64,000 nt of DNA from Pampus argenteus (lineage: Eukaryota > Chordata > Actinopteri > Scombriformes > Stromateidae): the NCBI GenBank assembly GCA_036937835.1, contig CM072879.1:4276001-4340000 (forward strand), in the 5' to 3' direction. How positions within the stretch are numbered: the first letter of the stretch is position 1; each line of letters starts with the position of its first letter. Both the position numbers and the translations under genes were made by a program. Below, piece by piece: positions 13,625 through 26,616 of the stretch. The notes below the pieces were generated by a model. It was given only the letters and a program-made list of their open reading frames with translations, did no database searches and was not told the DNA's origin.

Positions 13625-14340
13625 ATATCTTGAGGAAGTGTTGGAAGTTATGGAAGTGTAGTGTGAAATTGCTGGAGTGACCCTTTAAAATGGTATTACC
13701 AAGTAGTACTGCTGCTTTACAGTGTAGAAAAGACAACAGACATATCAGTGTTAATCATTTCCTAGATCAGGCCCCACAGCACTCCACAAAAAGAAAAACA
13801 ACTGACACATCTTCAGCCCCAACAGATCTGGCTGAAAATGATAAACGGACGGACACAGACACTCACTATCAAATAATAAAAAAAAAAATAAAAAAACACC
13901 TGATAGCTTGATAAGAGCAACAAAATGATGACGCAGTGAAAGAAGTACAGAAATGAGGAGATTGTATCTTGTATCTCTAGCTGTATAACAAAAAGAAATG
14001 AGGGCCAATAGAGAGTAAGTAGATGTTATTTTGGACAACAAGACGCCACTTGTGTTTGTCTTTAATAGATCAATAAGTGACCTGACGAGAGAGAGAAAAC
14101 ACACGGCAGCCTGCGCGGCGTATCTGCCAGGCTTTCCTGAGGCCACACATTTGTGCCGCAGTATCAGCCTCAGGTATGCACGACGACCGGTGTCAACGCA
14201 GCGCTGCGTCACCTTATCTTCCCTCCCTCACAACTGGTTGGTCGAGTTAAGCTGTAACAACACAGGCAGATAAAGAGACCGTTTCTGTCAGCTGTCTGCT
14301 TTATCTCTGTGATGACAGGGGTCCCTGGCTACTAACCAGC

Positions 14341-14368
14341 CACACACACACACACACACACACACACA
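14341..14368. repeat. (CA)n microsatellite
   Basis: 14 uninterrupted CA units. Confidence 0.95.
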
Positions 14369-16148
14369 AGCATATACACACGTATGACTCAGATGCTCCT
14401 CCGTAGATCAGAGGAAGCTGATGTTCACTTACTGACATTAACTTGCGTTCTCAATTATGTTCGCAGCGGGCTGGCTCGGGTAGGGATGATGAGTTTGTAG
14501 GAAATTTCGAGAGAGAGAGAGAGATGTCCGAGCTCAGTTCTGCAGCAATATCCTGCTTCATATCTCACGCTCGGCGGCCCCTGAACAGTTTTTACTGAAG
14601 CAGCTGGGAGGCCTGTGTCTCATATAAAGTCAGCAATCACCGCACTGCGTACTGCGATCATTACTCACTCTTCTTACAGGATAGGTTCCCCATTCGTTCA
14701 AGTTATTTCTTTACACCGTGGCTAATCTGCACGCATAGTCAATCATTTTCAAAAAATGATGTATGAGGAAAAGATCTGAAGTTCTAAGGAGCATTTCTTT
14801 ACAATATCTAAGCAGATATATGGCTGTTTATCCATGATGAACATCAGATATGTCGCTGGAAAGTGGATGTCAACACTGATTCTTGTCTGAGAGGGCATTT
14901 TTATTGTATGCTGGTTCTTTGGCTAGTCCAGGAAGTTGAATCAGTAACTTTCAGCAACACATTCACAGATACGGCAGTTAAACATAACCTGACACCTTGA
15001 ATACCTCACAAAACAAACAACGATTTAATGCTTTTGCAGAGTGAATAAGGCTGTGAAGCATAATTATAGGATTATTATTAGTGACACAAGCTTTTTGTTT
15101 TTCTTTTGTGAGAGGACAGGCTCTATGGTCAGATCGACAGCAGTGGAAACTTAATCGTTACTTTCCGTATTGTTTACCCAGCTGATCATCATCGTCAGTC
15201 AGTCTTCAAAATGTCACAACAATGTCTAATAACTGCAGTTATTGCTGTTAGTTACGAAACCAAAGATACTCAGTTTTAACCATCTGTACAGTGAATTTTT
15301 CCCCCAAAAAAGCTTTCTCCTGGAGGAATGAGCTTTCTCCCTTCCCCTACTCCTGATTATGGAAACCCGCTTACTTGTTTACAATGTTAAAGAAATATAG
15401 TGAGTGCAGCAAAAAGGCACTGATAGACACCGGTGAAGACATACCAGCTTTGACGCCAACTACTGCGCCAACCAGAGCGCCGAGCTGACGTTTGACACCG
15501 ACTTTGAAGTTTCCTTTGAAACGTAAATCTGTCAAATAAATAAAAGAGCGCAACGCTGAGCTACAAAAAGCATCCACAAAAAACAGCTAACATATAGTAA
15601 GAATGTTATTTGCAGTTACATGTGGTTTGATGGCGATAGTACCATGGGTTTAACCAGTGTGGTCACAAATCATCATATTTTATATAAAGCTTTTTTTTTT
15701 TCTTACACCTACAAATCTTTTCAGTTTCACTTACAGCTGATTTATTATTAGAAGCTATAAAAGCCTCTGAAACAGCTCCTACGCTATTTAGAGACACGTC
15801 AGCTCTTCACTTAAACCGAGAACGGAGACTAGAAAACGCCTTTTCAGCCTTCAAATGAGAATTCATTTCAAGGAAACATTATTAAACAATGACATGAGTG
15901 ACTCTGATGTTATGTCAGACTGTCGGTATGTTGCTGCAACCATCACATCAGAGGCGGTCGACATGTCTGGAGGATCCTCTTTAATAAAAGCCCACTAATG
16001 GCTGGATGTATGTCTAGTCCTAATGGGTAATGCTCAGGAAGTGAGAGCGTGTGTCTATGTATTCGATATGAATGAAGTTTCCTCTTTAAAGCGCAAGAGA
16101 GGAAGTGGTACATTTATGTGTGAGTGCAATTGTGTTTCTGTTTGAATA

Positions 16149-16154
<6 letters not shown>

Positions 16155-16179
<25 letters not shown>
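16155..16179. repeat. (GT)n microsatellite
   Basis: About 12 GT units, 164 bases before an oppositely oriented (CA) run at 16,343, so the two arms are complementary. Confidence 0.95.
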
Positions 16180-16338
16180 GATAGAGAGAACTGCATGTGT
16201 GCTTTACTGTGAGAGACTAAGAGGATACTGCAGTCCTTCCTCTACAGAACAGGGCAGCATATCTAATGAGAGGCTAATAATTCATCCAGTACAGAGACAT
16301 GATGTGCATAGCTGATACACGCACACTGATGATGACCT

Positions 16339-16342
<4 letters not shown>

Positions 16343-16382
<40 letters not shown>
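16343..16382. repeat. (CA)n microsatellite
   Basis: About 20 CA units, complementary to the (GT) run at 16,155-16,179. Confidence 0.95.
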
Positions 16383-17191
16383 ACTGCAGAGACAGGCTTA
16401 GTCAAGTGTAGCAAACTGCAGCCAAGAGAAAGGAGGAAATAAATGAGGATGGAGAAGCAGAAGCAGCTGAGGGAAAAGAGGTGTAGAATAGCTTCGTCTG
16501 TCTGTATCTGTGGCTGGAGATCTGAGCAGCCGATGAATAGTGTATGTTTCTTATGATTATTTCTACCTGAAATGCCAAAACATAAGAATAAAGGAGGATT
16601 TTCCAAGCAGGTCACAAACTGAGCGCGTGTGCTGCTGCAGTGCACTTTGATGATCTAATGCTGAAGAACTCTCCTCATCCTCCTCAGTGTTTGATTACAG
16701 GCTCCGGCAAACGCTGCAGTAATATTTTAGACAGGCTGGTATGTGATTTCTCTAAGAGGCGCACTTGATCAGAATAGGAACCTTTAACAACGTTAAAGCT
16801 GATTCTCAATAGCCTGAATAGTTTCATATTCATTCTGTCCTGGTGGACCGCTGGTTAGGACGCCTACCGCAAAACACGGCCGCAAAAACCCACCGTTAAA
16901 TGGACAATTCTTATCTTCTATCATACTGAATTAAATCACACAAGCTAAAATTAGTTTAAATTACAAGTCAACTGTGCGGGCAGTGCAGTATCGAGTTATT
17001 TCATAGTCCAGCTTTTAAGAAAGGTGAGCTTTTAGGGCATATTTTGGATTTAATGACTTAATAATTCTTAAATTTACTTCATACGCCATCATGCAGACAC
17101 TAATAATAGCGGCTGACCAACACACACACACTGAAGCACTTTATAAAACCAACAAAGGAAATGAGCGGGTCCATACTGTGTTTCATTTAGC

Positions 17192-17404
17192 GCCGCAGCT
17201 AACGATTCATTATTAATTCATCGTTTTGGTCGATCAAATGTTTTATTTTGTCCTGACCAACAGTCCACAACCCAAACATACTAAAAAAAACAAAAAAAAC
17301 CCAGATCATATTCAGGTTTAAAGAAGCTGAAACCAGAAAATGTACCGATTCATTTTCTGTCAATCGACTAATCATTCAGTTGACGTTAATAGTTGCAGCT
17401 CTAA
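17192..17404. mobile_element. Dispersed TIR-like repeat, copy A (GCAGCTAAC... family)
   Basis: Starts GCCGCAGCTAACGATTC and ends GTTAATAGTTGCAGCTC, imperfect inverted ends. The middle has ATCGTTTTGGTCGATCAAAT and TTGTCCTGACCAACAGTCCA. The same core recurs at 20,436-20,667 and 32,768-32,946. The family is abundant in fish by my recollection; it looks like a non-autonomous DNA element. Confidence 0.65.
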
Positions 17405-17462
17405 TCTCATTTCTGAAGGCTTCTGGTACTGACAGAGCAGCTTTTCTTCCCCCTCTTACTCC

Positions 17463-17465
<3 letters not shown>

Positions 17466-17495
<30 letters not shown>
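17466..17495. repeat. (CA)n microsatellite
   Basis: 15 CA units. Confidence 0.95.
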
Positions 17496-17496
<1 letters not shown>

Positions 17497-20435
17497 GACA
17501 AATAACACTGAGCCAGTGATACTGATCAGTACTCATACAGGCAGACGACTGTAAGATGCTTCCACATAAATGAATGAGGTTCAGTCACACGTTCACACAC
17601 TCTTTCCTCTGCTTTTTCTTCTGTCGGTCAGACAGGGACCTTCATCAAGACCAGTTAGCGCCAGTTAGTTGCGGTTCAGTGGAGAGAGGACAGTGAGTGA
17701 ACAGTCCCCCTTTCTATTCATTAAACAAACACAAATTGTGAGATTCCCAGAAGATTTCCACGTCAGAATGCACACACACCATTCTTCGATGTCATTGTAA
17801 AATATGTACAGAGAATTTAACGGTCTCACACTCAGCTAAAACTCATCAAACTCAATACTATTTACAGAAGAATAAAAAATGCAGGGTGAAGCAACTGAGA
17901 GCTGACGAAGACGTATATAAGATGTGAAAGAGGCTGGGTATTTCCATAGTGACGTCCCTCTGCAGGGGGGGCTGCACAAATCTTTCTCCTCCCTCCTCTG
18001 TCAAGTAGACGACCGCGTTTCTCTCAGCTCATCGCAGGCATCACTGAGCAGATGTGGTGTGATCTGACAGGTCGGGATTTCTACAGCTTTTTCAGGAGAA
18101 CAAAGTGGTCCTAGGCAAACCCTTACTGTTTGCAAATGTTACAGTAGACATATGAGCACATAATCCCTGAATAACCGTATCACTGAAGTGAGATACTTTA
18201 CTTTTTACATCTAGATCCCTACATTTAAGCCGGGAACGTTAGAAACCGCACAGCATCAGTGAAAGACGACAGGTTTGGGATCCAAACATTTCAGAACTAG
18301 TTGCCGGCTGACAAAATACCTGATTTGTTACTCTGACTGCAACAAACTTTTTTTTTTTGTTGTTGTTGTTAGCAAAAGACTTTGGGTCCTCAGCGATACA
18401 CCTGCCATGTGTGAAGTCGATCGGATTAACGCTTGTGGAGAAAAGTGGAAGGTCAGACATTGCATTACAGACAGATAAAGTCTCCTTCTGTTTTACTTAG
18501 ATAAGAGTTACATTGAACCCTTTGGCTGTTGTGTGGTAACACTGCGAGCTGGTGTCTGTACGCAGCCGAAGATTGTTTGTGAGGGCAAAGAACATTCATG
18601 TTTCATGTTTTTAGATAAATAAATCCGATAAATCATGAAACGTGTGACTTGAACATGTGGCATGTGACAGATATGACATGTTTCCGTCTTGTTTTCCATT
18701 TTGGGGAATTAGTGCCACCGACTCTTTATGGTGATGATCATTTACTTTAAATTCTGCTCAATGTGAGCAGGCTACACCTCTTATTTCATTGTGTCATTCA
18801 ATCAGCGCTGCATATCTCCTGCTGCTCATCTGCTTTTCAGGTTGTAGTTATAGGTTGTGAACATATGTTTCTTCTTTCCCTGCCAAGAAAAGATAATTAC
18901 AGATCTAAATTGAATCTCTGAGTTTTAGTTGCATGCAGGTGTTGAAGGGGAAAAAAAGAAATTTATTATTAGATTTAATATGGGATTTGAAAGGATTTGG
19001 ATACACAGGTTTGACAGAGAATATAAGATATAGAGATGTGTATTATAGAAATGTATGGACATGACAACAATACCATTAACATAATTATTAAAACACAATC
19101 ATGTATGTACTCTGACCATTATTAAAATATACAACTAAATCAAAGTTTATATGTTTCAGGTGTACAACTGAACAATGGACTATTACCTCATTAACAGGCG
19201 CAAATGACACCGGTACAGGTTATGAACTGGTGGTTTAAGTATAACAGCATATTGACATTTTTTTAATTAGTCCTTTAGAGGAGAACAGACTGTCTCAGAT
19301 AGTTTTTCCCCTTCAGGGAGCCAATTTAGTTTACACAGAAGGGTTTTAGTAAGCCTGTGGCCATGGACATTAATCTGCTGCTATAACAGCCTCCAGTGTT
19401 TGGGATGGGATGGGATGGGATTTGCTCCCATCCTTTAGTGATGGTTGATAAGTCCAGTACATCTTAAAAGATGTCGGATGGGGTTGATGTCAGAGCTCTG
19501 AGGTATTGACAAACACGAAAACGTTTGACCCAAAATTGAAAATCACACTAAAATATCATCATATGCTGTAGCCTTAATATTTCCATTTATCAAAAAACAA
19601 TGAAAGATTTTAAAAAATGGATATGGGCAGGTATTTATGTCCACATATTGCAAGCTCTATTGAAATAAATATATAAGAATCCTTGTCAACAGTCTTTTTG
19701 CTTTAACAGCAGGCTATCAAGTGACACACATCAAGTCAAATATGTGGTTTCAAAGTACGTAAGTTAGTACTAACCACAGTGTGACTGCTGCTTTCTAACA
19801 GTCTGTGACATTAACAGTGAACGTGTCTCCAGAGCCACAAACTTGAGCTTAAACGAGGAAGACGCAGCAGTGTTGTGGAACTATATTTCAGCTATTTCAA
19901 CTATTTGAAATAAAGGCTATCATCAAGTATGTTATTATTATGGTTATGATTATTGTCCTTTGCTAAAACCAGTGAACTCGCATGATAAATACACACTTAC
20001 CATCACCATCACTGATACCAACAGCATGCTGCAAAACCCCCCTAACACATATTGCTTTTTTTAGTTAATAGTAATAATAATTTTAGTTTTGACTGCATCG
20101 TCCTCCCTCAGTCTCTGTTCTTGTGCGAACAAACGCAGCTTTTTTGTCTGAGCGGCGAGTTGCTGGTTGAACAGCTGGTGCGCGTACAAGCCGGCTGTTT
20201 CACTGCGGGATGTTTCCTAATAACAAACTGGACCTCCTCCCGTTTAGCTGACAAGACCACAGCTACAGCTACACGCTTCACACACACACGCATCTCAACC
20301 TCCCCCGAACATGACGGAGGAAATGGACCCCGACCGAAGGAAAGAAGCTGCAGTTCTGTCGAGTATCTGATGACCGCTCAACTTTTTATTTATATATATA
20401 TATATAAAGACTAGAAATGTAGAAAATACTACTGT

Positions 20436-20667
20436 GGCTGCACAGTTTCTTTAAATCTTCAAATGTCTTGTTTTATCCAGCCAACAGTCCAAAACAACCA
20501 TGTATTCAATTTACTGTCAAGCAGCAGCAAAATCTTGCATTTTAATACTTGAACCATTGAATTTTTCTCATTTTCTTGAAATACGGCCTAAATGATTATT
20601 CACTTCAAGATAGTTGCCCATTCTTGTTCTGTCACTCAACGAATCAATTCATTGACTCAGCTTTAGT
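20436..20667. mobile_element. Dispersed TIR-like repeat, copy B
   Basis: Shares GGCTGCACAG at the start, ATGTCTTGTTTTATCCAGCC followed by AACAGTCCAAAACAACC in the middle, and AACGAATCAATTCATTGACT then CAGCTTTAG at the end with copies A and C. Diverged and non-coding. Confidence 0.6.
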
Positions 20668-21320
20668 ATCTAAACGCCTACTTTCATACATTGGCTAGAC
20701 TGCTCTTTGACAAATGTCCTTTTATAAAGCTGTGTTATTTTCTTATTAAATTACTGGGTCATTTATGATGAAAAAAATAAAAATAAAGATACTCATCCTG
20801 TGTATCCTTCAGAGGATAATATCAGAGGATCTGGTAAAAAAAAAAAAAAAAAAAAAGCAGACAAACAGGATGTTCTGTGAGACAGACAGAGAGAACATTG
20901 GCCCCGAGGTCCTTTATAAAATAAGTAGGGTTTCATATCATGTAAGTGGACCCAATTTTAATGGTACTGGTGGACGTTGTCCCATTAAGCAAAGAGATAA
21001 ATCTTGAGGCAGAACATCATTAACAGAATTTCTTATGTACATGAAATAGGGATCTATTGTGTCAGCACAGATGCCAATACTGACCTTCTTTAACCAGATT
21101 GGTGACAGACCAACTTCCCAGAACCAAAAGCAACTTCCTCAAATGTCTGTGTTTCGTCTGACGAATATTACGCAACTCAAAGATATATTCACTTTACTAT
21201 CGAAGACAAGCAGCAAATCCTGGAACTGGCACATTTGTCCTTGAAAAGTGCTGCTCAGAGCAGCTCAGCGTTGTCTGTAAGGTCTCTATCAGCTCACAGC
21301 ATCAGTAATCCTGCAGCAGC

Positions 21321-21323
<3 letters not shown>

Positions 21324-21354
<31 letters not shown>
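21324..21354. repeat. (TG)n microsatellite
   Basis: About 15 uninterrupted TG units. Confidence 0.95.
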
Positions 21355-21357
<3 letters not shown>

Positions 21358-24300
21358 ATGTATTAGTTGAACATGAAGGTGCGTTCGATCGTTTTGAAGA
21401 GTGCATTTTAACGATGCGGTTTCATAAGCCTTCTAAACAACATTGTTTTTTGTTTGTTTGAAAAGACTCGGCTTACATTGTTGCATAATCCATAAGGTTC
21501 CCACTTAAAAGTCATTTAAAAATGCTGTTTAGTAGAAGACGTCTCACGGTCTGTGCATAAAATGCTTTTCCTTTGCTTCTGACATGTTGGCTTGTAGATT
21601 TATCATCTCTGTAGTAAAAGCTCAATTTATATTGGTTTACTATGGCTGGTAAAGAGCTGACAAGCAACATAGCACTAATTTCCTGTCTTGTGGTCACATC
21701 AGACACTTGAGGGGACTAGAAACCTCTGAAGATACCAATATACAACTCTGATTTCAGACTTTGACATGCGTGTATTACAGTCCTCATAACTGCAACAGCT
21801 GCTGAGAGACTAATAGCTCTTAAAAACACGGTTCTGAGAGTCAGTGCTAGGAACACTGCCAATAAAACATCTTTTCTTCCTTTTACTGGCTCAAACGTCT
21901 GTGGTGGGCTTAATCCTGAGAAAACGGGGGGGGAAAAAGATGCTATGTGGAATCCTTGACTCAAACTACTTTCCACTGACCAGGAAAACCATGCGCTGCA
22001 CTACCCAGATGTGCCATTTGGAAATGATTTAATGTTTAAATTGTTTTGTGTTTGCTTTCATATGAAAATGGTTAACTATAAATATACTCGCTGTCAGGGC
22101 CTTTAGTCCACAAATATAGATTTTGTTCCCCCTTGTGATTCCGCCTTCAACGCTGAAAGCGGTTTGTGCTGTTGACTACCTTCAATCTTTGCTGCTTTCG
22201 CTGGTCTTAAATGATCAATGATCAACATCTACTGGAAGACATCACCTTGAACTTCAGGTAAAGGTGATTGGCATTTTTCACTATTTTGGGATGTTTTGTG
22301 GACCAAACTATTAATCAGTCAATTAATCACAAAGAACATTCTGAAGCACTTAAAGTCTACCTAGACAGACTTGTCTCAGGGTTTTAGTTATTGAAGATGA
22401 ATGACAGTGTTGGGCTGAGATCAGTTACTTAAGCTGCGATTCGGCGGCAGGAATTTTCTCCAGAACTCAGTTCCACTACCTGCATTTCCAGGGTCTAAAT
22501 CAAGTTCCAGTGAGATTGTTTTACTCACCAAAAAGTGCCTGCTCGGGTGCAGGGGTGTTATTCTTCCCAAAGGTACAGAAACCTTGGGGGTAGCATTTGC
22601 AGGGATGACCGTCGCTGACTGAACAATCAAGTACTCTTGTATCGATTTAGGACCAGTTTAGGACAAGAAGAGGGCATCTGTCTTCGTTAACGTTAAAAAT
22701 AAAGAAAACCTGTTCCCTCAGACGCAGTGGAAACACAAACTTTAGGACTTTAATGTTCCATGGTTAGTTCCTAAGATTAGTCCCTCTGGGTCCAAAGTAC
22801 CTGGAACGTTTGCTGGAAACTCGGCTTTAGTTGAAGACCGATGTCAGCGTCTCAGTCAACCCCGTGGTGTAATCCTGCTAAGTACATTTCTTTGTTTTCA
22901 GCTGGATAATTAGCTATTAAGAAATATGACATTGAAAAACAACAATACTCAATATCCATCACTTGTTGAGGGACACGTGATGTTTTATCATTATCAAATT
23001 AAACAAAGCAGATCATTTGCACTACCCTAAATGACACAAACTGTTTTTTCTTTTTTCTTTTCTTTTTTTTTGCCACATTTTGACAGCTGGATGGAGACGG
23101 AGGTATTTCATCACGGAAAAACCGAGCTCAGCGTCTATTATCTTCCTTTGAGAAAGTGAACCAGCTCTTCATGACAAATGACAAAGAAAGCTGAATTGTG
23201 TTTGAGTCAATCATATCTACAGCCTGACAGTCAGGGATGAATTCACATTTCTCTCATTCAAACCCTATTCTGCGCTGATACTTTTCTTCTGACTTATTGC
23301 TTTCATTGCTTAAGATCTGCACTGATATCTACTGGGATGTTATTCCTCCGGAACGTCTTACTGGGATTAAGAAGGAGAGAGAGACTGAGGCCAATTCCCC
23401 CCCGGAATCCACACATTGTTTCCCTCTAGCCGATGGGGGATTCTTATCAAAACGTTGCCAGGATGATCATGAAAGGATATGGTAATTATGGAAAACACAC
23501 ACACACACATACACACATACACACACGGGCAGAGAGGCCGAGAAAGCACTGGGCTAATATAATGTGTCTGGTGTGGGGGCTATTTACATACCCTTCCAGA
23601 GCGCTTGTCACATTCAATTAATTACTCTCTGGCAGGGTGACAAAGATGATTAAAAAGAATGATGAAAAATATTTCCTCATATCCCTCCAAAAAAAAAAAC
23701 TGCTAAGTCCTTTGAATGAAGCCAAATGACATCTGAAGCTATCTTTATAAAAGTTAAAAAGGTTTGGTTTTTTTTGTTTTAATTCCCCAGAGGGATTACA
23801 ATACTGTTCATGTTATTGGAGAAGGGAATGCAGAAAATGAGCCTGAGAGGATGTTTGTAGGAGCGGCTGTGATCATGAGCTGCGCTTTTTCTTCTGGCAG
23901 AGAAGGAAAAAAATAAAAAACATTTTTTTTAAAAACGGAGCTGAAGCCTGTAGGGTAATGAGCTGCATCACAGCGTCCGTTCATAACCCCTCGCATCTGA
24001 TGTCTTTCAGCCAACACAGCCTATTTAACACTGTCAAATCAATTAGCAGGTGAAGAAAGGCTGTCGAGACGTGGAGCCTTTTGTTCAAACCGACACGGTG
24101 CGAGCAGAGGTACAGTACGCTTTAAGAGAATTTCTCCCCGTGCAAGGTTTTAATCTTCACAATGTGCGATTGTGCTTTGCTTATCGCACAAAAGAACAGC
24201 CTGAATCGGGATTGTAGTGGTGAAAGGTGTAGGCTAAATCAAACGGCGGGGATGTGACAGCCTTGTGGGGGGATTGGAAGCTGTTAAGAGTGAGGCAAAT

Positions 24301-26201
24301 ACCCCAAGGGGCATATGAATACAGAAATCTACATCTCAAGTAGCGCCGCTCCTCCGCTGGATCGTATCTCTACCTGCTGCTGAAACACGCTCAAGCAGCC
24401 TGAGCCTAATTTTTCACTTACGGCTGAGGACTGCGACTGCAGCCGGACTCAATCCATTTATCACAAGAGCTCCTTTCGGCATGGACGTTTGTCAAGAAAA
24501 AGAAATGTCATTTTCTATACAAATGTCTTCCCATGAAATCCCCCCCCCCCCCTTCTGCTGTTTGGCCCTTTGTCAGGAAACATAATGGTTCGCTTCAGCC
24601 AGATTAGCCTTGTCGCTGAGATCGGAGAGCCGACAAACAAACCGCGACGTAACCCTGACGGATGGTTGCTTCATAAAGAGAGCTTATTTTCCGTCATTCC
24701 TCACCTACTAAACGGCAGCCTGGTTGATGAATTGTTCTCTTCTGACAGGTGAGATGTGGTTGTCTGCAGACACAAACGTTTGAGCGGCTTTTCTTTTTTT
24801 AACACCTTTCAAAATGTCACTTTTATTTTTTGATATATTAAAACGGGAAGTGCTGAACATATAGCATTTGTCAAACGTTACGACAGCAGAAACAACAACT
24901 GAAATGAAAAAAAGAATCACTAGCATGACTTCAGAGGTTATGTTCTATGCAAACAATAGATAACACGTCGTTCCCAAAATGTAAAATCTGTGTGGAACCC
25001 ATCATTTGCATGGAGGCATACATGTGGACAGAGAAAGCTGTAACACTGAAAACTGGTTACTCAATGACTTAATGAATGAAAGTGACTATCAAAAAAAACA
25101 CTAAATTTGATCAGGATACATTGATCCAATATGTTGGCTCAGTATTGGCACCAATACTGACCATATTGGGCTTTGGTTTAAGAGCCAAAAGAGGACGAAA
25201 GTGATTAGATAAAGAGGTGCAGATAAGCTGGAGGACACCTTTTGCTTCAGATGTCCGTCCTGTGGACACACAGAGGACAGTATCGGCTCCGATCAGCATT
25301 CATCACGGTTGACACCATTGATTCTACTAGACGTGCCAGACAAGCTGAACGTGGTGGCATTCGTGCCGTTAGGTCAGGATATGTACACATGTGATGAAGG
25401 TGGAAGCATTAGAACAGTGCAATCTCATAAACTGTCTCAACGTAATCAAGACGCACACAAGCCAGAAAAAGAATGATGGTATAAGAATGTCTTCCAGCCT
25501 CAGTGAGGTTTATAGATAGTTCATTTGGGTTAAAAACTCTTAAGTTTAGGCCAGCAATGAGAGAGAAAGTCAGATTGGTGCATGACTACTTTTTAGGTCG
25601 GGTACAACTATTTAGAGTGTGTAAACTCAGCTGTGGCCAACAGCTCTCAGCTCACAGCCACCCCCGAGAGCGTCCTTGCATCACTGAGTCTCTGTGGTGT
25701 CTCAGTCCTGCAGGAAATGGACTGGACCTATGCTGCTCACAGTGTCAGGCTGCATCTCCGCCTTCTAATGGTGCTCCCGAAAAAAGTCCACAGTTTGAGA
25801 AGAATGCTGACTCAACAACAACAACAAAAAAAAAAAAAAAAAAACCACACAATGAAAGCTTTTATGCAGATCTCCATTACGCAGGGCACCTCTGACTCCG
25901 ACTCTGAAGGAAAACAAACCACGCAAACCAGTCGAGCCACAGCGGAGAGCCTTTCCCCCGCCCTTAGGGAGTGTGAGCAAATACAACGGTGTTGCTACAG
26001 CGATCCTAATGGTAAACACCACCAATCAGGTCAATCGTATAGATATTTATTTTGTCTATTTCTTTACCCGTGAGTCTGATTCACGCCTCAGACTAGCTGG
26101 GCTCTATTCAGTCGGAGCAAACAGCAACGCAAACACAGCACAATAATATACCTATGCAATTCATGACTCACTGAGCTGGCATGATCCATTCACGCAGCTC
26201 T

Positions 26202-26217
26202 CACACACACACACCAC

Positions 26218-26251
<34 letters not shown>
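26202..26251. repeat. (CA)n microsatellite, interrupted; (UG) in the ube2e2 transcript
   Basis: Two CA blocks split by CCACACACG, about 60 bases downstream, in transcript sense, of the 51-bp ube2e2 exon donor. Confidence 0.95.
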
Positions 26252-26255
<4 letters not shown>

Positions 26256-26313
26256 GCCTCAGGTGTCAGTGGCAGATAGCCCTTTTAGAAGCACACAATC
26301 AACAGGCTCCTAC

Positions 26314-26578
26314 CTGCAATTTGGCGGTGGGTCCAAGGTTATTTCTGCTAGCTCTTTCTGGATCCTGAAACGAAACAAAGATCTGTGTTATAATCAACAC
26401 ACACACACACACAAAACCCAGAGAGTTATATAAATCCTGCCTGTAAAAATCAATCTGTAAGTGTACACACTGAATACCTCATTGATTTTCTAATGAGCTC
26501 CTGAGCGCTGTGATTGAATACAGGAATAAGTCCTGTCATGCAAGATCAACACGGGGATGTGCGGCTGAATATTTGCCT

Positions 26579-26616
<38 letters not shown>

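Larger units (their letters stand above)
1..26313 (-). other. ube2e2: Left part of a very long ube2e2 intron, no supported exon
   Basis: This lies downstream of the second coding exon of ube2e2 and continues past the left edge. It has no recognisable coding exon on either strand; open frames here are short and unlike known proteins. It holds a MITE-like element (1,459-1,596), a GA-rich minisatellite (3,551-3,895), a fish repeat fragment (7,368-7,432), a degenerate tandem array (9,540-9,975), an AATAT satellite (13,530-13,624), two copies of a dispersed TIR-like repeat and many CA/TG tracts, listed separately. Other stretches over 300 bases (for example 2,500-3,500, 4,000-7,300, 18,000-20,400, 21,400-23,400) look like single-copy AT-rich intron with nothing I can name. 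Long introns of ube2e2 orthologues are known in vertebrates. Confidence 0.7.

Noticed and set aside
15371..15577. 68-residue minus-strand frame as a stand-alone gene
   Set aside because: No family recognised; only its splice-flanked 84-bp core is kept as a weak exon candidate.
1..26313. Remaining ube2e2 exons (NIYEWRSTILGPPGS onward)
   Set aside because: Searched by eye on the minus strand for the highly conserved codons; none found, so they are placed outside the window.
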